Positions 1 to 5,838 of a stretch of DNA of 10,109 nucleotides are shown in pieces (position 1 is the first letter of the stretch; every line of letters begins with the position of its first letter). A model generated the notes under the pieces. The model saw only the letters and a program-made list of their open reading frames with translations, was not told the origin of the DNA and searched no databases. The DNA comes from Candidatus Cellulosilyticum pullistercoris (GTDB taxonomy: Bacteria; Bacillota; Clostridia; Lachnospirales; Cellulosilyticaceae). A program made the position numbers and the translations under genes. The stretch covers positions 1 to 10,109 of the forward strand of contig JAHLFQ010000251.1 of NCBI GenBank assembly GCA_018883705.1, in the 5' to 3' direction.

Positions 1-488
1 CAAATCTATTAGAAAATAATGGAGTGGTTAATAACTTATTAAATGCCATGGGTCTTCCTTCAGTTAAATTTCTTTATGGAAATGGAGGCGTTATCTTTGG
101 TATGGTTTATAATTTCTTCCCATTTATGGTACTTCCAATTTATAACGCGTTAGCTAAGATTGACCATAAGTTAATTGAAGCTTCCTATGACTTAGGGGCA
201 AATAAGGTAACAACCTTTAGAAAAATCACCTTACCACTTAGTATGCCTGGTGTTATTACAGGGATTATCATGGTATTTATGCCAGCTCTTACAACCTTCC
301 TAATTACACGTCTTTTAGGTGGAGGTAAGGTTATGCTTATTGGTAATATTATTGAGGAACAATTTACAAGAACAGGTGATATGGGATTTGGTTCAGCTGT
401 ATCTATGATTTTAATGGTGATTGTCCTCATTACTTTAGGTGTTATGTCACGTATGGGTATTCTAGATGAAGAGGGAGGATTATTTTAA
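1..488 (+). CDS. potB: Polyamine ABC transporter permease, PotB type (5' partial)
   Basis: C-terminal part of an inner-membrane permease of a spermidine/putrescine ABC importer. The frame is open from the window edge (first full codon at base 3, reading NLLENNGVV), so the GTG at 24 is an internal valine, not a start. About 161 residues are visible; full PotB proteins are about 270-290. The cytoplasmic EAA loop, which docks on the ATPase, lies at about bases 177-260 (EASYDLGAN ... LPLSMPG). Hydrophobic membrane segments flank it (GMVYNFFPFMVLPIY before; GIIMVFMPALTTFLI and VSMILMVIVLITLGV after). The stop overlaps the next permease gene by one base (TAATG), so the two are translationally coupled. 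The assignment to B rather than C rests on gene order and on the downstream permease being PotC-like. The missing N-terminus and ATPase gene should lie just upstream. Confidence 0.9.
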   Translation, partial: NLLENNGVVNNLLNAMGLPSVKFLYGNGGVIFGMVYNFFPFMVLPIYNALAKIDHKLIEASYDLGANKVTTFRKITLPLSMPGVITGIIMVFMPALTTFLITRLLGGGKVMLIGNIIEEQFTRTGDMGFGSAVSMILMVIVLITLGVMSRMGILDEEGGLF

Positions 489-1276
489 TGAAATGGATTA
501 AACGTAGTTATGTGAGTTTAATTTTAATCATTATGTATGCTCCTGTCGCATTACTTATGATTTTTTCATTTAATGACTCAAAGTTACCAATCTGGAAAGG
601 TTTCACATTAGATTGGTATCAAAGAATGTTTAGTGATACAGCAATCAAGCAAGCTATTTTATATACATTGATTGTTGCAGCAGTGTCTTCGTTAATAGCA
701 ACCGTACTAGGAACTTTTGCAGCAATGGGTATTCATCGTATGAGAGGTTGGCAAAAAAGGTTAGCTATTAACATAACCTACATTCCGATGCTTAGTCCGG
801 ACATTGTTATTGGTATTTCTTTGATGATGCTTTTTAATGTACTTCATATTCCATTTGGATTACCTTCACTGATTATTTCTCATATTACTTTCAGTGTACC
901 TTATGTGATCTTTGCAGTCATGCCAAAATTAAAGCTAATGGATTATAACTTATATGAAGCGGCATTAGATTTAGGAGCGAGTCCTTGGTATGCTTTTAAG
1001 AAAGTTATTTTACCAGAGATTATGCCAGGGGTACTTTCGGGAACATTTATTGCGTTTACACTTTCCATTGATGACTTTGTAGTCAGCTTCTTTAATAAAG
1101 GAGCGGGTGTAGATACACTTCCAATTAAAATTTACTCAATGGCAAGAAAAGGGGTTAACCCAACTATTAATGCGATTTCTACTTTAATGTTTGTGACGAT
1201 TATTATTATTCTTTTAATAAGCAATCTTAAAGCTAATCATAAAGTACGTAAAATAAAAGAAGCAAAAATGGCATAG
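488..1276 (+). CDS. potC: Polyamine ABC transporter permease, PotC type
   Basis: Second membrane permease of the polyamine importer, expected to pair with PotB. It has 262 residues, the usual PotC length. The N-terminus is a membrane segment (about 10-28, ending SFNDSKLP, a typical PotC opening). Further hydrophobic segments lie at about 59-80, 98-118, 126-145, 183-202 and 232-247. The EAA loop is at 157-182 (EAALDLGAS ... LPEIMPG), followed by the conserved SIDDFVVS stretch at 193-200. The start is ATG at 488 with a GGGAGG ribosome site at 473-478, inside the end of potB. Family and order indicate a complex of two permeases with a PotA ATPase dimer, fed by the lipoprotein encoded downstream. 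The gene ends 218 bases before potD. The substrate class is inferred from family similarity. Confidence 0.93.
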   Translation: MKWIKRSYVSLILIIMYAPVALLMIFSFNDSKLPIWKGFTLDWYQRMFSDTAIKQAILYTLIVAAVSSLIATVLGTFAAMGIHRMRGWQKRLAINITYIPMLSPDIVIGISLMMLFNVLHIPFGLPSLIISHITFSVPYVIFAVMPKLKLMDYNLYEAALDLGASPWYAFKKVILPEIMPGVLSGTFIAFTLSIDDFVVSFFNKGAGVDTLPIKIYSMARKGVNPTINAISTLMFVTIIIILLISNLKANHKVRKIKEAKMA

Positions 1277-1303
1277 AGAAAAAATAATGCTTGTTATGAG
1301 TAA

Positions 1304-1331
1304 AATAGGAACGGCTTTAGCTGTTCCTATT
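1304..1331 (+). terminator. Terminator-like hairpin between potC and potD
   Basis: A perfect 9-bp stem (AATAGGAAC with GTTCCTATT) continues inward through one G-U pair and GCT/AGC, leaving almost no loop. It begins 27 bases after the potC stop. The following sequence (AGATTATTTATG) is only moderately T-rich, so termination may be partial. As it sits inside an apparent operon, it could be an attenuator or a 3'-end stabiliser for the permease transcript. Confidence 0.5.
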
Positions 1332-1372
1332 AGATTATTTATGAAATCTTATTTTCTACATACTAAAGTGTA

Positions 1373-1402
1373 TTGATTAGTAAGATATGCAAAGAATATA
1401 TG
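1373..1402 (+). promoter_or_regulatory. Weak candidate promoter for potD
   Basis: TTGATT at 1373-1378 and TATATG at 1397-1402 are spaced 18 bases apart, each matching the sigma-A consensus at four of six positions. The site lies between the potC hairpin and potD, where an extra promoter would let the binding protein be made in excess over the permeases. In DNA this AT-rich such matches occur by chance, so confidence is low. Confidence 0.25.
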
Positions 1403-1418
1403 TAGATAAGGAAGTAAG

Positions 1419-1443
1419 TGATATAGTTTAAGCCAATATATCA
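1419..1443. repeat. Short inverted repeat upstream of potD
   Basis: TGATATA (1419-1425) and TATATCA (1437-1443) are exact reverse complements with an 11-base spacer. The repeat lies 52 bases before the potD start. It could be an operator or a small leader hairpin, but a 7-bp AT-rich arm can easily arise by chance. Confidence 0.3.
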
Positions 1444-1494
1444 TAAAGAATGAACTTCTAATATGGTAAATACGAATAAGAAAGGTGTTAATTC

Positions 1495-2556
1495 ATGAAA
1501 AAAACAGTAAAAAGACTTTTAAGTGTTCTAATGCTAGGGACAATAAGCTTATCTTTTGTAGGATGCTCTTCTGGGGGTGAAAATGGTAAGGTAGTTGTTT
1601 ATAACTGGGGAGATTATATTGATCCAGCAGTAAATGACATGTTTACTAAGGAAACCGGAATCAAAGTAGTGTATTCTGATTATGCTAACAATGAAGAGAT
1701 GTATGCTTCAGTGGAACCGGGTAATGTAAAGTATGATGTCATATTCCCATCAGATTACATGATTGAAAAGATGATTAATAAAAATATGCTTCAAAAAATT
1801 GATTTTAGTAAAATCCCTAATTATGAAAATATTGATGAACAATTTTTAAATTTACCATATGATCCAAATAATGAATATTCTGTACCTTATATGTGGGGAA
1901 CAGTAGGTATTGTTTATAATAAAACCATGGTAGATGAAACAGTAGATAGCTGGGATATCTTATGGGATAGTAAATATAAAGGGCAAATCTTCATGTATGA
2001 TAGTGAAAGAGATTCTATCATGGTAGCTTTAAAGAAACTTGGTTATTCAATGAATACAAGAGATGAGAAAGAGTTAGAAGAAGCAAAACAGCTTCTTATT
2101 GAACAAGCACCCCTTGTTTTAGCCTATGTAGGAGATGAAGGTAAGAACAAGATGGTTAATGGTGAAGCAGCTTTAATGATTGCTTGGGCTGGTGACGCAG
2201 TGGTAATGTTACAAGAAAATCCTGATCTTGCTTATGTAGTTCCAAAAGAAGGAAGTAATTATTTTGTAGACGGTATTGTTATTCCTGAAAATGCAGAGAA
2301 TGTAGAACAAGCGTATGAATATATTAATTTCTTATGTAGACCGGATATTGCAGCAATGAATGCAGAATACATTGGCTATTCAACACCAATTAGTGCGGCA
2401 AGAGAGTTACTTCCAGATGAAATGAAAAATAGTGAAGTTGCTTACCCAGACGAATCAATACTTAATGGTGAGCTAATGGAGATGTTTAATGACCCATCAG
2501 ATGTTGCAAGTGTTTATAGTTCTATTTGGACACAAGTAAAAGCATCTAATTCATAA
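1495..2556 (+). CDS. potD: Polyamine-binding lipoprotein, PotD/PotF family
   Basis: Extracytoplasmic substrate-binding protein of the importer, 353 residues (E. coli PotD is 348). A basic N-terminus and hydrophobic stretch end in the lipobox FVGC with Cys24, so it should be lipid-anchored on the outer face of the membrane. Family landmarks run in order: YNWGDYID at 36-43, PSDYMIEKM at 85-93, PYMWGTVGIVYN at 131-142, KKLGYSMNT at 180-188, MIAWAGDA at 228-235, FVDGIVIP at 257-264 and IGYSTP at 293-298. Trp231, Asp259 and Tyr295 correspond to PotD ligand contacts as I recall them. Some pocket positions (Asp40, Asp234, Phe257) match PotF instead, so putrescine is a plausible substrate. The start has AAAGGTG at 1481-1487. 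It lies 218 bases after potC, in the common order with potD last. Confidence 0.93.
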   Translation: MKKTVKRLLSVLMLGTISLSFVGCSSGGENGKVVVYNWGDYIDPAVNDMFTKETGIKVVYSDYANNEEMYASVEPGNVKYDVIFPSDYMIEKMINKNMLQKIDFSKIPNYENIDEQFLNLPYDPNNEYSVPYMWGTVGIVYNKTMVDETVDSWDILWDSKYKGQIFMYDSERDSIMVALKKLGYSMNTRDEKELEEAKQLLIEQAPLVLAYVGDEGKNKMVNGEAALMIAWAGDAVVMLQENPDLAYVVPKEGSNYFVDGIVIPENAENVEQAYEYINFLCRPDIAAMNAEYIGYSTPISAARELLPDEMKNSEVAYPDESILNGELMEMFNDPSDVASVYSSIWTQVKASNS

Positions 2557-2605
2557 AAAAATCAAACATTTAAGTTAATATAGTGTTAAAGGTAGAAGTT
2601 TGGGA

Positions 2606-2611
2606 TATAAT
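2606..2611 (+). promoter_or_regulatory. Candidate -10 box for the DUF4190-type gene
   Basis: A perfect TATAAT lies 28 bases before the ribosome-site/ATG region of the small membrane protein gene, but no good -35 hexamer sits 16-18 bases upstream. If real, it gives the gene its own transcript and rules out translation starts further upstream, such as the GTG at 2583. Confidence 0.35.
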
Positions 2612-2639
2612 AAATGAAAAACGAAATGGGGGTCATACT

Positions 2640-2993
2640 ATGGCAAAAAAAGAGTATAAAAATGATTTAGAGGAACTTAACGCATTAGATACGGATGAGT
2701 TTATTGCTGATGACATTGAAGATGATGATATTTACGATTTTTCTAAACCTGAAAGTGATGCAGGCTCATGGACTTCATTAGTTCTTGGGATTATTGGATC
2801 ATTAGGATGGATTATCCCTATTATTGGTCTTCCTATAACGATTGTAGGTACTGTATTTGGAGCAATTAATATGAAAAGCCGCAAGTCAAAAGGCGTAGCT
2901 ATTGCAGGATTTGTGATAAATCTTGTATTTCTAGTAGCAAGTGTTGCAAAAGGTATCTTAGATATTATTAAATGGATGAGAAGAGCTAAATAA
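2640..2993 (+). CDS. Small DUF4190-type membrane protein
   Basis: A 117-residue protein of unknown function. The first ~42 residues are hydrophilic and very acidic (for example DDIEDDDIYDF), with no signal peptide. Then come two hydrophobic segments, at about 44-72 (SLVLGIIGSLGWIIPIIGLP and on) and 83-105, separated by a basic loop with MKSRKSKG. This Gly-rich 'SLVLGIIG ... GAINMKSRKSKGVAIAG' pattern is typical of DUF4190, a small two-helix membrane domain of unknown role. The ATG at 2640 was chosen because GGGGGT at 2628-2633 is well spaced and because a TATAAT at 2606 would put the earlier GTG (2583) upstream of transcription. The gene lies 83 bases after potD with its own likely promoter and terminator, so a link to polyamine transport is not implied. 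The short basic tail (KWMRRAK) would stay cytoplasmic. Confidence 0.8.
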   Translation: MAKKEYKNDLEELNALDTDEFIADDIEDDDIYDFSKPESDAGSWTSLVLGIIGSLGWIIPIIGLPITIVGTVFGAINMKSRKSKGVAIAGFVINLVFLVASVAKGILDIIKWMRRAK

Positions 2994-3003
2994 ATTTCCT
3001 GGG

Positions 3004-3056
3004 AAATGAGCAAGTAGCGTATTATAAAGATACGTTATTTGCTCATTTATTGTTTA
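3004..3056 (+). terminator. Rho-independent terminator after the DUF4190-type gene
   Basis: AAATGAGCAAGTAGCGTA (3004-3021) pairs with TACGTTATTTGCTCATTT (3031-3048), giving an 18-bp stem with only two G-U pairs and a 9-base loop. A T-rich stretch ATTGTTT follows. It starts 11 bases after the stop codon and separates this gene from the next. Confidence 0.75.
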
Positions 3057-3125
3057 ACGACATTTTTCACCTTTTTTTAAGAAATAGCATAGTATATTGT
3101 AAGGGCTAAAAAAGGGGGAGTAGAA

Positions 3126-3464
3126 GTGTATAAAGATGTCGTTATTATTAATAGTGATACACTTGGTCGAGGAGATGAAGGCGTTGGGCAAACTTTGTTG
3201 GGAACTTTTTTAAGAAAATTACTTGCCAATCCAAATAAGCCAGATGCCATTATTTTTTATAATTCAGCTGTAAGATTGTTAACAAGACAATCCTACTTTC
3301 TAGACGTTTTAGATGGATTAGAAAGTAGTGGTGTTGAACTCCTTGCATGTGGTACATGTGTGTTTAAAGTTTGCGGTCAAAATTCATTATCTGTAGGAAG
3401 AATCTCTAACATGGATGAAATTGCAGATGTGATTGTAGCAGCAACCAAAGTGATTACACTTTAA
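3126..3464 (+). CDS. DsrE-fold protein, YedF C-terminal domain alone
   Basis: A 112-residue protein resembling the C-terminal DsrE-like half of YedF, a family linked to sulfur or selenium transfer. Features are the opening SDTLGRGDEGVGQ (10-22), the beta strand IIFYNSAV (42-49), the cysteine motif ELLACGTC (71-78, Cys75 and Cys78) and a closing NMDEIADVI helix (95-103); Cys83 is an extra cysteine. Typical YedF is about 200 residues with an N-terminal TusA/SirA domain. That domain is absent, and the 132 bases upstream hold no coding remnant. The start is GTG at 3126, preceded closely by AAGGGGGAG (3112-3120), and a weak -10-like TATATT lies at 3093. No other selenium or sulfur gene is nearby, so function is open; the cysteine pair suggests sulfane or persulfide handling, as an inference from the family. 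Confidence 0.82.
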   Translation: MYKDVVIINSDTLGRGDEGVGQTLLGTFLRKLLANPNKPDAIIFYNSAVRLLTRQSYFLDVLDGLESSGVELLACGTCVFKVCGQNSLSVGRISNMDEIADVIVAATKVITL

Positions 3465-3529
3465 CAATTATTTCCTTGTATCATTAGAATGAGGTGTTGA
3501 ATAATAGTAAAGTAAGCAGATACCAGATG

Positions 3530-3596
3530 AAAAAAACGCTATTACTTAGAATCTTGACCTCTTCGGCAGGAATTCTAGAAGTAATAGCGTTTTTTT
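3530..3596. terminator. Bidirectional terminator between convergent genes
   Basis: A perfect 18-bp outer stem (3530-3547 with 3579-3596) starts with seven A and ends with seven T, so it terminates equally well on both strands. A second 5-bp stem AGAAT/ATTCT continues inside, and a small CCT-C(TTCG)G-AGG cap carries a stable UUCG tetraloop. It lies between the plus-strand DsrE gene and the minus-strand hydrolase gene, ending two bases from the latter's stop codon. Confidence 0.92.
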
Positions 3597-3598
3597 AA

Positions 3599-4615
3599 TT
3601 AATAATCTTCTCTTAATTCATATATATGAGTGATGAGTTCTTCGATGACTGTAAGCATAGTAGGGACATCATTTGCTTCAATAACTGATGTAGAGCCTTC
3701 AACGAAATACTGTGCAGAATCAGAAGATAGGCTAAGAAGGGCCTTTTGTGTACGATTCCAAGTAGAATAGGTATTTGCTTCAGAAGTAATGACACGAATG
3801 GGTAGGTCGCCTAGTTTTTCATCACCTAGACCTGATAAGATCACTTCTGCATTACTAGCAAGCTTAAGTTTTTCCTCAATTACATTACGATTCCAGTTTT
3901 TTTCAAGACCAATCCCTTTATTTAAGTCACGTAGCTTGTCAGAAAGCTCAGGATTATCATTAAATGCATTAGAAACAAAGTTACTATTACCAATAAGTCT
4001 TAATAGTCCTGTATTACGCGTAATATTGATAAGGAAAGATTCAATAATCATGATATTGTTATAATCCGCGCAGAAGCCGGGAGAAGTGCCCTCAATAAAA
4101 ACAATACCTGCTACATCTTCAGGATAGAGCTGAGTATAGCGAATAGCTTCTAATGCACCCATACCTTGAGCAACAAAAACAAAAGGTTCAAGATAAGTAT
4201 CTTCATCCCCAGGAACATCATTGCTATGTAAGGCTGTATGGATTTCTTGACAAATTGTATCAATATCCCTAGAAGCAGAGGTATAATCACTCCAACCGTA
4301 GCCTGGTTTATCATAAACCATAACATGGTGGTTTTGAGATAGAGCATTATGAAGAGGGTAAAGGTCTACAAAAGGTACATTACTACCAATATTACCTGTA
4401 AAAACGATAGGGATATCACTATTACCAGCTTCATATAGATGCATATTGACACCATTAACTTCAATAAGACGTCCCATACGACCCAAATTACTTGCATTAA
4501 AATAAATGCTTAATTGTTGGTAAAGAATACCAATGATAATAGCACCAATAATAGTAAGTGGCACTAAACGCTTTTTAATTTTTTCTTTTTTTCGACTTGT
4601 TTTTTTAATCTTCAT
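3599..4615 (-). CDS. Membrane-anchored alpha/beta-hydrolase-fold protein, likely inactive
   Basis: A 338-residue protein with a Lys/Arg-rich N-terminus (1-16), one membrane segment (about 17-36) and an alpha/beta hydrolase domain that would lie outside the cell. The fold is recognised from GVNMHLYEAG (55-64), the strand IPIVFTG (68-74), the YDKPGYGWSD motif (101-110), the nucleophile-elbow strand PFVFVAQGMGALEAIRY (144-160) and RYTQLYPEDVAGIVFIEG (159-176). In active members the elbow is G-x-S-x-G and the oxyanion segment begins HG. Here the elbow is A-Q-G-M-G with Gly151 in place of Ser, and the segment is TG. The C-terminal GSGH-type motif is replaced by VEGSTSVIE (305-313), with Ser310 about where His is expected. 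It is probably a pseudoenzyme, perhaps a binding protein, or uses other residues. The frame is intact, so it is not a decayed gene. GAAGGG lies unusually far (about 13 bases) from the ATG. Confidence 0.85.
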   Translation of the reverse strand: MKIKKTSRKKEKIKKRLVPLTIIGAIIIGILYQQLSIYFNASNLGRMGRLIEVNGVNMHLYEAGNSDIPIVFTGNIGSNVPFVDLYPLHNALSQNHHVMVYDKPGYGWSDYTSASRDIDTICQEIHTALHSNDVPGDEDTYLEPFVFVAQGMGALEAIRYTQLYPEDVAGIVFIEGTSPGFCADYNNIMIIESFLINITRNTGLLRLIGNSNFVSNAFNDNPELSDKLRDLNKGIGLEKNWNRNVIEEKLKLASNAEVILSGLGDEKLGDLPIRVITSEANTYSTWNRTQKALLSLSSDSAQYFVEGSTSVIEANDVPTMLTVIEELITHIYELREDY

Positions 4616-4684
4616 TGTACTTACTGAATCCCTTCGTTAATCTCCAAAATACTTTAAAATATCTTATAATCTTCCTATTTTATT

Positions 4685-4714
4685 ATTATATCATATTTAG
4701 GACTAAATGTTGAA
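4685..4714 (-). promoter_or_regulatory. Candidate promoter for the hydrolase-fold gene
   Basis: On the minus strand a perfect TATAAT (plus-strand 4685-4690) is preceded, with an 18-base spacer, by TTCAAC (plus-strand 4709-4714), a poor -35. It lies about 70 bases before the start codon in the divergent gap shared with murB. Confidence 0.4.
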
Positions 4715-4735
4715 TGGGAAATGAACGAATTTATA

Positions 4736-4765
4736 ATGACCATTTCTAGTAATTTATGATACAAT
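4736..4765 (+). promoter_or_regulatory. Candidate sigma-A promoter for the murB operon
   Basis: ATGACC (4736-4741) and TACAAT (4760-4765) are spaced 18 bases apart, and TG at 4757-4758 makes this an extended -10. Predicted transcription starts near 4772, leaving a leader of about 100 bases before murB. No clear terminator or riboswitch fold was seen in that leader. Together with the opposing promoter this accounts for the 257-base gap. Confidence 0.5.
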
Positions 4766-4872
4766 GAAGGTAATCATAAACTAATGAATATTAATCAAAC
4801 CTAAAGATAAGAAATGAGAAAATTTATATAAATATGATCAGTGAATAACTATTTGTTAAAGGAGATGAAATA

Positions 4873-5781
4873 ATGGACATTAACCAATTTGGTCAGTTTT
4901 TACTTACAAAGCTTCCACAAAATACAATCTATTTTAATGAAGAAATGAAAAACTATACAACCTTTAAAATAGGTGGACCGGTAGATATTCTTCTCAAACC
5001 AGATTCTATTGAAAATTTAGCGCAATCAATTAAACTCTGTAGAGAACATAAAGTGCCTTACTATATCCTAGGTAATGGGAGTAATCTATTAGTAGCAGAT
5101 GAAGGTTTTAGAGGTGTAGTGATTCAAATTTATAATAATTTAAATGAGATTAAAGTTGAAGGAAATAAAGTTATTGCACAAGCAGGTGCCTTACTTTCTA
5201 AAGTAGCTACTAAGGCTCTTGAGCATAGCTTAACAGGATTTGAATTTGCCCATGGTATTCCAGGAACATTAGGCGGTGCTGTGGTTATGAACGCAGGGGC
5301 TTATGACGGAGAGATGAAGCAAGTCCTTATAAGCTGTGATGTTTTAGACCCAGAAGGAAATGTTTTAACTTTATCTAATAAAGAACTAGAGTTAGGTTAT
5401 CGAACAAGTATTATTCAGAGAAAGAATTACATTGTTCTAGCTGCGACTATAGGCTTAAAAGAGGGTAATAAAGAAGAGATTGCTGCTTATATGAAAGAGC
5501 TTATGGCTAGAAGAAAAGAAAAACAACCTTTAGATAAACCGAGCGCAGGAAGCACCTTTAAAAGACCAGAAGGGCATTTTGCAGGGAAGCTCATTATGGA
5601 TAGTGGGCTTAAAGGTTATCAAATAGGTGGTGCTATGATATCAGATAAGCACAGTGGATTTGTTATCAACAATGGAGGTGCAACTTTTAAAGAGGTAGTA
5701 GCCCTAATTAAGCATGTACAAGAAGTTGTTCAGGAAAAGTATCAGGTGTTATTAGAACCTGAAGTAAAAATTCTAAAGTAA
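4873..5781 (+). CDS. murB: UDP-N-acetylenolpyruvoylglucosamine reductase
   Basis: A cytoplasmic FAD enzyme that reduces UDP-GlcNAc-enolpyruvate with NADPH to UDP-MurNAc, the second committed step of peptidoglycan synthesis. It has 302 residues, matching the shorter type II MurB of Firmicutes. FAD-binding motifs are NYTTFKIGGP (27-36), ILGNGSNLLVAD (65-76) and GFEFAHGIPGTLGGAV (122-137), followed by MNAGAYDGEM. Catalytic positions are present: Arg177 in GYRTS, Ser227 in PSAGSTFKRP and Glu in LEPEV (294-298). The start ATG has AAAGGAG at 4858-4864. It is the first gene of a run with rapZ, yvcK, whiA and crh, 57 bases before rapZ with no terminator between. Nothing unusual was seen in the protein itself. 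Confidence 0.97.
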   Translation: MDINQFGQFLLTKLPQNTIYFNEEMKNYTTFKIGGPVDILLKPDSIENLAQSIKLCREHKVPYYILGNGSNLLVADEGFRGVVIQIYNNLNEIKVEGNKVIAQAGALLSKVATKALEHSLTGFEFAHGIPGTLGGAVVMNAGAYDGEMKQVLISCDVLDPEGNVLTLSNKELELGYRTSIIQRKNYIVLAATIGLKEGNKEEIAAYMKELMARRKEKQPLDKPSAGSTFKRPEGHFAGKLIMDSGLKGYQIGGAMISDKHSGFVINNGGATFKEVVALIKHVQEVVQEKYQVLLEPEVKILK

Positions 5782-5838
5782 AAATAATAAGGTCATATGA
5801 TAGACATAAAATGAGCTAAGGATAAAGGAGGCAAGTAT

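Noticed and set aside
24..488. GTG at 24 as a start codon for the PotB-type permease
   Set aside because: The frame stays open to the window edge with permease-like residues, and no ribosome site precedes the GTG. It is an internal valine of a truncated gene.
2583..2639. Upstream GTG start extending the DUF4190-type protein by 19 residues
   Set aside because: No ribosome site is present, and a TATAAT lies inside the extension. The ATG at 2640 has GGGGGT at good spacing.
2732..3013. Minus-strand frame opposite the DUF4190-type gene, and similar antisense frames at 185-430, 6807-7076 and 8170-8421
   Set aside because: All lie opposite well-supported genes, lack ribosome sites and show no recognisable protein motif.
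3789..4064. Plus-strand reading frame of 91 codons inside the hydrolase-fold gene
   Set aside because: It is antisense to a gene with clear fold motifs, has no ribosome site, and its translation (Ser/Leu/Phe-rich, low complexity) looks like a shadow.
3599..4615. Hydrolase-fold gene as a pseudogene
   Set aside because: The frame is complete with no stop or shift, and fold motifs and the membrane anchor are kept. Loss is limited to catalytic residues, which fits a pseudoenzyme better.
4766..4872. Possible riboswitch in the murB leader
   Set aside because: The roughly 100-base leader shows no convincing paired arms, no terminator/antiterminator pair and no motif of a riboswitch class I know.
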